A program made the position numbers and the translations under genes. The notes beneath the pieces were generated by a model, which was not told where the DNA came from, ran no database searches, and saw only the letters and a list, made by a program, of their open reading frames with translations. DNA of 64,000 nt from Halichondria panicea (lineage: Eukaryota; Porifera; Demospongiae; Suberitida; Halichondriidae): assembly GCF_963675165.1 (NCBI RefSeq), contig NC_087388.1:4097047-4161046 (forward strand). Reading direction: 5' to 3'. Positions 36,107 to 58,148 of the stretch are shown one piece after another; the first letter of the stretch is position 1, and each line of letters opens with the position of its first letter.

Positions 36107-36752
36107 GACTTGTGTACATACATCTATTGTTATCTGGTATAATTATCATTGTGGCTTACTGGTATACCAGAACCTCAAGAAAAAGAGTGGTTTAACCTTG
36201 TGGAAAACCTAATTTGATTCACTTGCCACAGGATCATGGGATTTTAACATGTGGGGTGAGCGCGCATGCATGTGCATTACATCCAGGAATAATTATTAAA
36301 GGGTGAGTCTGCAAAGAGATCGAGTCAAGTTCACAAATGGCTACTATATATAATTATAGGTAGCTGCTTAACGGATCTTTTCTGACTCTTGTAAGCTAAC
36401 AAAAACCTAGCAATTTAGTGCAAGGCTAACTCATATGTTGAATAGAAAGTTTGTGCTAACGGATGATGCTATAAAAGATTCTGAAGAGACTGCAACAGCC
36501 TTCAATGAGAGTCAAACTAGCCATAACTCGAGAAAGAAGCTTTATTTTGCTAATCCACGAATCAAAATCCAAAAGAACGTGGCTAGAAGCCTATAGAAGC
36601 TGTTCTGTACCGTTGAGCAGTTACAGCTGGAACACGCACACATGCACACACACACACACAGTCTGTGTTACCGTATCCCTCGTGCGGCTACGCCTCGAGG
36701 CATAATAAAGCGCTATAAGATATTGGATATAAATGAGGGTCTAGCCTATATT
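36107..36752. other. Spacer with microsatellite
   Basis: No gene. A short CA repeat lies at about 36638-36660. The region ends at the left target duplication of E3. Confidence 0.4.
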
Positions 36753-37350
36753 TAGCCTCGATTCCAGGCCGATTAAAATACGGCCTGGTACCTATTGCAG
36801 GGGTGATAGTGCTCATGCGTTAGTTTATTCACCAGAATCTGGGGAATCCCCTTTTTCTTCCTTCATCTATTTTCTATCTTTGTAACATCAGCTTAGCTCT
36901 CTATTGCGTTGTTCCAGAAGGCTTTCACACTAGTCTGAAGCCAGAAGAGGTTCTCATCTACCTCTATGACGGTTGTATGGTCAGGATGTCTTACCTTGGA
37001 TCTGTACAGGCTATGGGAAGTGTGTGGTGCCTCAAACTGCCACTCGCAAAGACAACCCGGCTATAGGACCATCCTAGATGTAGATGAGAGCCTCTTCTGT
37101 CTTAAAACTAGTGTTCAAGCCTTCTAGACCAACGCAATAGACGGCATAAGCCACAGCTTCACAGAACTCAGTCTTTGAGATAAAGTATTAGGAACATATT
37201 CTTAGTAAACGGACTAATTTCCGGATAATTTACTAAGGTTTTACGTTCGTGGTACGATTACCCATATTCTGGGTAATTTGAAGCGCATGCGCACTTTTAC
37301 CCCTGCAATAGGTACCAGGCCGTATTTTAATCGGCCTTGAATCAAGGTTA
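36753..37350. mobile_element. Mutator-like element E3, 598 bp, 9-bp TSD
   Basis: Left end TAGCCTCGATTCCAGGCC. The right end has decayed to CAAGGTTA where CGAGGCTA is expected. The flanks GCCTATATT at 36744-36752 and 37351-37359 are an exact 9-bp duplication. It is the reverse-orientation sister of E2 without the nested TA element. It ends about 230 bp from the last exon found for gene B. Confidence 0.85.
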
Positions 37351-37591
37351 GCCTATATTTAGCTGCATCTTTAAATAGCTATACTTACATTGAAAGTTAT
37401 AATTTCCCTGGGAATTTCCATGGGATTTCCCTAGGTATACAGGTGTATACAATTTGTGGACTTGGGAATTATGATAATTATACATTCACTATCAAAATAC
37501 CAAAATAACAATAGCAATGCCTCTTGCATGCCTCTTGCATGCATGCCTGTTGCCATGATTAACATTGCATGTGCAATCTTTTCTGACTTAC

Positions 37592-38168
37592 TTGTAACTT
37601 TGAGTTCCATAACCTCAGCTCAATAATCCATTTATTCATTGGGCTGACAGAGGCTATTACTCCCACTTGACCAATTCCACTCTTTAACGTAGCTTGTAAT
37701 CGTTTGTTTCTTTCAAGAGCAACACACATTGGATTTACGTCTTGAGAAGTTTGCTTGTTTAACTGCGATTCAGAAGTGGATATGGATACTGATGATCTGC
37801 TTGTTGATGCAGATTTTGATGGTGAAGAATTTCCCACATGATCTACCTGACACTTTTTTTCCTTGGTTGCTACAAAATAATGTGTTATGATTACTGAACA
37901 TGTAACTTTATGTCGGCTGTAGCCATGCATGCATGGATATACGCACATGGATATACGTATGAGCTATGACACCACATTCTTTAACTGTGTCTACATATAA
38001 TAATTAATACGGGTTACCGGCCAACCTTGGTAGAATTTTACTATTAATCATTAACTTACCAATACTAGATACAATCATCTGGTCACTGCAAGCCTGGCTT
38101 ATACTCCCACACCTATTGCCTGCAGAAGATGCAGTGTTCTTCTTTTTCGGCCTAACCCTACTAGGCAT
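37592..38168 (-). CDS. Two-exon hypothetical gene B (paralogue of gene A)
   Basis: Exon 1 is 38060-38168 (ATG, 109 nt, donor GTAAGT). Exon 2 is 37592-37869 (278 nt, acceptor TTTTGTAG, donor GTAAGT). The frame is open for 129 codons. As in gene A (4806-5343), the first intron is phase 1 and exon 2 ends in phase 0. Shared blocks are GSISQACS, then VALERNKRLQ and SPMNKWIIELRLWNS. Gene B has a Ser-rich stretch in place of A's QKRKGQAV repeats. The N-terminus is basic. The gene may continue in exons I could not find; E3 lies about 230 bp downstream. Function unknown; no family recognised. Confidence 0.55.
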
Positions 38169-38575
38169 AGCTGCTGGTGTGTGTGTGTGGGGGGGCTATA
38201 CTTATTTAGTTATTAAAATAGGATTTAGTCTTACCTGTGTAATTTCCACTGGATCTCTACTACTGCAAAAAGCACATGCAGGTTTGTATATGAGAGTACT
38301 CACTTTTATACTAGGGATACACTGGAGTTGCAAGCCTCGCTACGCATGCGCATGGAATAATTATAGCATCTGGACCTAATAATCATCGTCACATAAGAAA
38401 GCTAGGTGTATGTGCATTCAATCTGGTAAAGACGTCATAATGGTCGACACACAAGAAAACTAAATTTAAGTTCGATCGTCCAGGGCCCGGTTTAGCCATG
38501 CACTCCTGGCTGTTGCTGAGGTCTAAGACTGTGAGCCGACGTCCCTCAGAACAGTACTGTTCGCCTAGTCGAGCG

Positions 38576-38607
38576 TCGCCGCCCTCCGGGCAACGGTAGA
38601 GGGCGGC
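38576..38607. repeat. GC-rich short hairpin
   Basis: CGCCGCCCTC and GAGGGCGGCG are perfect inverted arms around a 12-base loop. They form an unusually GC-rich island in AT-rich DNA about 400 bp upstream of the Death-kinase-Kelch gene. Role unknown. Confidence 0.6.
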
Positions 38608-38847
38608 GGCCCCCCACTACTGTTATGCTGCAACAGACAGTTTACGAGTCTAGTCATGAGGTACCGTAGAGCTCATTTTGCCTCCGCCAATCACCACGTG
38701 CACCACTGCCACCGCCGCGCCACGAACATAACCCTCGCCTTGTGCAAAATCCGGTCAGGGACAATGGGACAGAGTACACTGGAGTGCAGAGTGCAAACCT
38801 TGCGACACATGTGCAATTTTGAGCGTGGGTGGAACCGTATCCTAGCC

Positions 38848-38900
38848 TAGTTGGGCGGAGTCCAACCAACTGTGTGAGTTGGTTGGACTCCGCCCAACTA
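38848..38900. repeat. Perfect 24-bp-arm palindrome upstream of the Death-kinase-Kelch gene
   Basis: Arms at 38848-38871 and 38877-38900 are perfect inverted complements with a 5-base GTGTG loop. The arm includes TAGTTGGGCGGAGTCCAACC. It lies about 140 bp before the proposed start codon. It could be a solo palindromic mobile sequence, a cruciform-forming site or a hairpin in the 5' leader. Confidence 0.85.
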
Positions 38901-39038
38901 ATCCTAGCCTAGCCTGTACTAGTGTGCATTGCGGTATAAGATTAAGAGTATGATTTCCGTGATATAGAATCTAGTGATCATACACTATTACAGACTAGAT
39001 CTATAAATATGTATGCACTAGTCTAGCGCTGGATCTAC

Positions 39039-42000
39039 ATGTCTATCACCTTAAAGGATCTAAAAAAAGTTTATGCTGCGACGTTTGCAGCTCGAAACAA
39101 ATGGCGAAACATCTTACTAGATCTGGATGTTGATAGTTCCACAATTGATAGCATTAGTACTAAATGTCGTGACATTCCTGACGACTGCTATCGTGAGGGA
39201 CTGGCTTATTGGCTGAGAGGTGAAGAGAGAAGTTGGAGTGATGTGGTGGAGGCTCTGTCTAGTCCCACTGTGGGATATGATGACATAGCCATGATGATTG
39301 AAAGAGAATATAATATTGACGGTGAGCGTTTGTTGCTAGTTTCTAGAACGTTCATTATCAATAAACTCTGCACAATAGTGGCCAGTTATTTATGATTCAC
39401 AGTCTTTAACGTAGACTTAAGAGTCCATAATAAAAGAGAGAGTATCAAACGCATGCACTGTGCATCAGATGTATTCGGAAAGTAACGTGACTTCCTGTCT
39501 GAAACGTGTGATCAATAATAATTTGGCAATAACATTATTGCTGCCTCGAGGCAAGTGAACCAATTTGAACGCTAGACTGGAAACCACTCCCCTTCTCTCT
39601 AGGAGAAAGGGACTAGCAAGTTGCTGTGTTGAGAGTTGTCCCGTTGGAGAACAAATCACAAAAATACGTAATGCGCGGGTGATATATTACTTTAGCCTCG
39701 AGAACAGACCGCCAGTGATGTACTCATACTCGAGGCCAATTATATTTTGTGCTGTAATAGTTAGCGCATGGGCGCGGGCGGTGGGTGGCACATGAGTATT
39801 TGTGACGTTTGCATTCTTGTGGGAGCGTGACACTGGGGACAACTCTCAACACGGCAGCTTGCCAGTCCTTTTCTCCCAGAGAGAAGGGGAGTGGTTTCCA
39901 GGCGCTCGGATTGATCAGTTACCAAGCAGGAAGTCACAAGGTAATGCTCTGGTTCGATACTCTCTTTCTTTTATTATGGACTCTTGGTCGAACCTATAGA
40001 TAGTATTATGGCGCTTATAGCTTGGTTTGTATATAAAAAGGGGCGTGCATGTAGATCTACATGATGAGGTTGACAGTATCTTGGCAACAATCATGAATTA
40101 ACTATCGTACAGTAACACAATCAATGTATGTACGTGCAGAGAAAAAACTTAAGCGCATACATGTAGCTATAATTATAATCGTACGCGTGTTTTGTTGAAT
40201 CAGCACATTTCTAGGCTTTTGTTAATCACCTCTACATGAAACTTTTAATGGCCATCAGTATCTTTATCACTGCATACCCTGATAAAATGATGCAACACAT
40301 AGACACTATACAACAGTGTCAGTCTATTAAGTAGGTGTGTTCATAATTATAGGCATTCACGGTCATGCCTCGTTAAGTCAGTACACCATTATGTCCGAAA
40401 CCTTTTAGCTGCTTTCTGTACAACTTCTTAATGTAAGTCTGGCATAATACTATGGTAAATGTATATGGCACCCTAATAAATGTGTTATAAATTATACAGT
40501 TGGAGGATCCCCAGAACCCAAAAAGTTGAAAATTGAGGGCCATCAGCAGGTGAATGCAGGTATGAAAAGTTAATACTGATGCCGCTGTGTGTGAAATGTT
40601 CATTTAATTTATGCAGATCAGCAGAAGATTAATAAAGAGTTGTTAATAAACATGAAAGAAAACATCGGAAATGGTGCATTTGGTATAGTCTTTAAAGGTC
40701 GATACAAAAACCAGCCATGTGCCATTAAAGTGTTACACCATGTCGCAATTGAAATGCAGACTGATCTTCCAGCTGGACAAGGTATGAAGAAAATTAATCA
40801 AGCCTTTCAGCGCGAGTGTGAACTTTTAGAATCATTTCGTCATCCAAATATTGTGAGGCACTTATCAACCACAAAGCATCCCAAATCCAACAACACTTTG
40901 TTGGTCACAGAGCTGCTGGACTGTAACTTGAGATCCTATAATATCTCTAAAGAAACTCAACTTAGTAGTCATGGTGAAGTAAGCCTCTCCAAAGATGTAG
41001 CCTCTGGTCTCGCTTACATTCATAGTATGAATATCATCCACCGTGACCTTTGTGGTGATAACATTTTACTGAAAGTTGGCCAACCAATACCTGTAGCAAA
41101 GATTTCTGACTTTGGAATGGCCAGATTTATTGATCCATCCAGACTTAGTGCCACGTTAACAGCTATCGGACATCGTATGGGGTACCTACCTCCTGAGGCT
41201 CTCCGAATTCCCTATGAGAGCTATGATCATACTCTAGACGTTTTCTCTCTTGGGGTGATCATGGTTCAGATAATTCATCGATTAGACACAATAAAAACAG
41301 CGGAAGATCGATCGTTGTTTGCTGGAAAGATTCCTAAATCACATTTCCTTAAGGGTATTGTTATAAAGTGCTTACAGGAGGATAAAGATCGAAGACCAAG
41401 TTCCAAAAGTGTTGGTGAGTCACTGTTTTTGTCATAATTATTTCTGTGTATAGCTATAAAATAATGTAGCTGATCGTGATCTGATTAGACCATAATTATG
41501 CCTGCATGAATAGCCAGAGGAGGTACGATATCTGCAAGGCGCAGAAAGTGTTGGATGCACCATATTCTCCAGGTCAAAGTTTACTAGCACATCAAGCAAC
41601 TTTGCCAACTCCAGGCAGATTTGAAGCTGCAGAAACCATGTTTGATTAAGCTGATGACAATAACTTAAAGCATGACTCTTGCCAGCTAATAGCTCAGTGC
41701 TATATAGTGCAGTGGCAGGTAACACGCAATTGAACTTTGATCCCAATGTAATAAAGAATGTGGTATATCCAACACTTAATTCCTGCGCCTCGTGGATGTT
41801 GTACCTCCTCTAAGTTGAAGCCAGGCTAGGGGAACTCTGGAGTCCACAAACATGTTAATACATAAGATATTGCATAATGTTTGTGACCTACTATTTATAT
41901 TTTTTATGAAGGATTTGAATTGGCCAAACAGATGTCAATGGCAGATACTATGAACTACACTCCCTTCGGAGATAAAAAACTAAACGAAGCAAAAATGGCA

Positions 42001-43118
42001 CATACACCACCTGATAATGTCAACCGTCAGGTATATAAACTCTTAGTAAATTATCTACTGCGGCAAGTATTTATGGCTGCATGCCTGCATGCACTAGAAT
42101 TTCCAACTCTCCGTCAGTATAATATATAATTCTTAGGTTTGAGTATTATGTTGAATATAATAATAATAATATTATCATTTAGAATCCTCCCGCTAAGTTG
42201 CCTGTTGTCAAGGTTCTAAGAAGAGGAAAAGACATGCCTATTAAATCGTGGAGCGATGTTAGGAGTGTTACTATTGGAGAAGTGGTGTATGTTGGAGGAA
42301 GTACTGCTGGAGGAAGTCAGGATGCTGGTTGTACAGTAATTAAATTTTACTTTCAGCAAAACTTGTGGACTGTACTCCCACAGTACAAGGTTGATGAGTT
42401 TGCTATGGTGTGCTTCCTTGATCAGTTAGTTTTAATTGGAGGATTGGATCCTACAAAAACTATCATCGTGGATTATATAGCAATGTTCGATAATACAGTC
42501 AACAAATGGACATTTCCGTACTCGCCACTAAACATTGCTCGCTACGATTCAACAGCTATCTCCTCGAACCAAAGCATTGTGGTCGCTGGAGGATGGATTA
42601 ACTGTGAAAAGAAGCGAATTAGGTCTACCTCTGTTGAAGTGTTTGATCTTTCAACAAATATGTGGTTCATAGCTGATTCCCTACCTATTGCCCGATCAGC
42701 AGCCAAATCTAGTATGCTTGGAAATACCCTCTATCTCTTGGGTGGATTTGACGACATTAAATCCTACAGAACTGTACATAAAGTTGTATTCAAGGAACTT
42801 TTCGACAAAGCTGTAAGGGAGAGAAATAACCCTGGATCACTTCAAACTACCCTTTGGCAAACCGTTGAACGAACTCCACTTGGTCGATGTGCAGCGCTTA
42901 GCATCGAGTGCTATCTCTTGGCTATTGGTGGGTATAATGAACAATTCCGAGCCTCCTCGTCCATACACCTATTACAGCCAGATACTATGGATTGGGTGAA
43001 GGTCGGAGATCTACCAACTGCACAACACGGATCTACGTGTTCAGCACTGTCCAATGGAGAATTTATTGTAATAGGTGGTTATGGTGTTAGTCGAGTTGAT
43101 TTTATGTCTATTTTATGA
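39039..43118 (+). CDS. Death domain - protein kinase - Kelch fusion protein
   Basis: Exact five-exon model: 39039-39321, 40500-40559, 40617-41414, 41912-42030, 42183-43118; 2196 nt, 731 aa. Residues about 1-93 fit a Death domain (conserved W at RNKWRNIL, then YWLRGEERSWSDVVEAL), an interaction module of immune and apoptotic adaptors. Residues about 127-385 are a kinase resembling the tyrosine-kinase-like group: glycine loop GNGAFG from 132, lysine K152 (CAIKV), HRDLCGDN from 256, DFG from 279, LPPEA in the activation segment. All catalytic residues are present. Residues about 430-731 are Kelch repeats (VVAGGWI, LYLLGGFD, LLAIGGYN), probably a substrate- or ligand-binding propeller. No signal peptide or membrane span. 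Intron 1 carries a hairpin element. An alternative terminal exon at 43735 is possible. Partner and substrate unknown. Confidence 0.88.
39419..39985. mobile_element. Large fold-back element in intron 1 of the Death-kinase-Kelch gene
   Basis: The outer arms pair AAGAGTCCATAATAAAAGAG with CTTTTATTATGGACTCTT. Further in, ACCACTCCCCTTCTCTC pairs with GAGAGAAGGGGAGTGGT and GTTGAGAGTTGTCCC with GGGACAACTCTCAAC. The pairing runs discontinuously over about 240 bp per arm. No clear target duplication or coding frame. The loop includes a small TAGCCTCGAG-like sequence resembling Mutator-like ends. Confidence 0.75.
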
Positions 43119-43260
43119 AGTACGTATTATGTACGTACATACAGTAAACTCAGATACGGATTCAGAGTTATACCAAAATTAATCCATTTTTCTGTTGTTG
43201 GTTCATCAATTTTATTGGCATACGTAATGCTGACAATGTAAGTGCACTATGTCTATATAG

Positions 43261-43387
43261 CTAAATAAGTCTTGCTCTGCCAATATACTGGATAACTGCA
43301 CCATACACAAATTTGTGTATGAATCATTTGCACCAGATGCATTCGTTGAAATCTCAGTTCCTTTAGACTCTTGGAAATAACAATTGC
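43261..43387 (-). pseudogene. Dead copy of the last exon of the FERM-PTP gene
   Basis: This 127-nt segment is nearly identical to the working terminal exon at 44669-44797 (129 nt), including LKELRFQRMHLVQMI. A net 2-base loss near 43315 shifts the frame before the QYKFVY region. It is read on the same strand as the phosphatase and lies just downstream of the intact Kelch gene. Confidence 0.85.
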
Positions 43388-43734
43388 CTGTGCGAATAAG
43401 AGAATGGTTAATGGCCACCTATATAATTATGTAAAAGCAATTTGGCCTGGAATGAGGTCATAATTAGTGAAAGTTCAAGTAGATTCTAATGTCCGACCTC
43501 CTCTAGCTCTAGCTCTGTGTCTGACCTCCTGCTTCTTATTCTTAATTGCTTTGTTCACACGTGATCTTAACTGTACATATATATACACTGAGTCCCAGAG
43601 TCCTGCACTGAGTTGCTTGCACTGTGTAAAACCATATCTAGGATCAGGAGCCCCTGCTAAAAAGGACCAGTTTTTTGTGAGTTCAATATAAGGAGGTTGT
43701 ATAATTGTAGATCTACTCACTTATAATTTTGTAG

Positions 43735-44066
43735 GTTTGACTATTAAAGTGCCCTCGCAGAGATCTACGTTACCTGATGCTATGAACAGTGCTGGTGTAC
43801 ATCAAGCAGGAGAAGCTGTAATTGAAACCCACACTGATGGCACTATAGTAGTCAATGGATGCTGGACACTGAAATACAGGAGAAAGCGTAATGAATTTGA
43901 AAGAGATGCAGGCTGTCGTTTTACGGTATGGGTACTTCCAGCAATAGTAATAGTTATAGCATTATGTGTAGGGCTTGACTGTATTTCTGGACCTGGAATG
44001 GTAGCACTTTTAGTTTCCATTTATGCTTATCTGTGTCTTTTTAAATCAACTGTCTGTTATGAGTAG
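43735..44066 (+). CDS. Possible terminal exon encoding a membrane-anchored tail
   Basis: Preceded by acceptor AATTTTGTAG and open for 110 codons to a stop. The exon needs one base from an upstream exon to be in frame. The product has a polar stretch (GVHQAGEAVIETHTDGTIVV), a basic patch (KYRRKRNEFER) and one or two hydrophobic segments (VWVLPAIVIVIALCVG, GMVALLVSIYAYLCLF), so it would be a membrane tail. A weak donor in the Kelch exon, TATG/GTGTTA near 43080, has the right phase. Splicing there would give a membrane-anchored Kelch isoform; otherwise this belongs to another transcript. Unconfirmed. Confidence 0.35.
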
Positions 44067-44385
44067 AAACACACATTGTCATTCGGGTAATGTACGTATA
44101 GTCAGTATATATGAATGTTGCAAGCTAACCTCTCGGTATATTTTACTTTGCTCAAATGTATAGAATAGCTCATTAGTTTGCTTTGTATAATTTATTACGA
44201 AAATGATTTTTAACATTTGCAATTTTATTGTGGCAATGAAATTAGATTCCATCGTCTTCTATAGGTTCAACAACCCTGGCCGCGTGGCGATGTTCGAGAC
44301 AGTACATTGCCTGTCATTAGACCGACTTGTTTCGCATAGTCCAATTACCGTATACTCACAGTATAGCTGGGGTATTTTTAAGACA

Positions 44386-44502
44386 TGTACATAAAGTTGT
44401 ATTCAAGGAACCGACAAAGCTGCGCTGTGAGGGAGAGCAATCTCAAACTGCATCGTTGACCCCTGAATTGGTCGATTTGCAGCGCTTAGCATCGAGTGCT
44501 AT
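44386..44502 (+). pseudogene. Degenerate fragment of the Kelch exon
   Basis: Matches the Kelch coding sequence from about 42773 to 42910 (GTTGTATTCAAGGAA, then GCGCTTAGCATCGAGTGC) with internal indels that destroy the frame. After this match the Kelch 3' end is deleted and replaced by a TA repeat (about 44505-44530). It is the decayed half of duplication block 2. Confidence 0.85.
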
Positions 44503-44668
44503 ACGTATATATATATATATATATATATAAATTATATATATTGTTATCCACATATCAGATAGAGACTCAGATTTATCCATTTTTCTGTAGTTGGTTCATC
44601 AATATTATAATTATTGATGATGGCATAAAAAGGGAAAAGTAATGCTGACAATAGTAAGTGCACTATAG

Positions 44669-57765
<13,097 letters not shown>

Positions 57766-58148
57766 CTTCTCAAGAGTTAGTAAACAGTGGTGTTAGAAGC
57801 TAGCCCCAGGGCAGACTTTGACAAGAGGTTTGAGTGAACTATTTCCAGCAGATCACCTTGAACTTGGATTGTGATGGAAGCTCTATGTAGTAAGGTATCT
57901 TAGCACTTGTAGCTTTTTAGCACAAGTCTTTTGTAGCTGTCTGTCATCTCCCAGAAGACTATGAGAATGCCAAGAACTCTATTGATGTTGGATACACGCC
58001 CCCCAAACTAAAATTGTGACGTAACGCGAGTAGTTGTATGCGCATGCGTGAAAAATGATAACAAAATTCAAAATTAATTTCAACTTTGACCTTCACTCAG
58101 TCAAAAAACAAAAATCTAGCTAGAAGATCATATCAAGATTAAGAGAGA
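57766..58148. promoter_or_regulatory. Shared head-to-head promoter of the phosphatase and NuSAP genes
   Basis: The two start codons are 383 bp apart on opposite strands. Between them are TGACGTAA at 58017-58024 (CRE/ATF-like) and TGCGCATGCG at 58039-58048 (NRF-1-like palindrome), both common in bidirectional metazoan promoters. TGCGCATGCG-like sequences also occur in transposon ends in this window, so the second site is only suggestive. Confidence 0.5.

Noticed and set aside
43212..43418. Independent small minus-strand gene
   Set aside because: It is the frameshifted duplicate of the terminal phosphatase exon.
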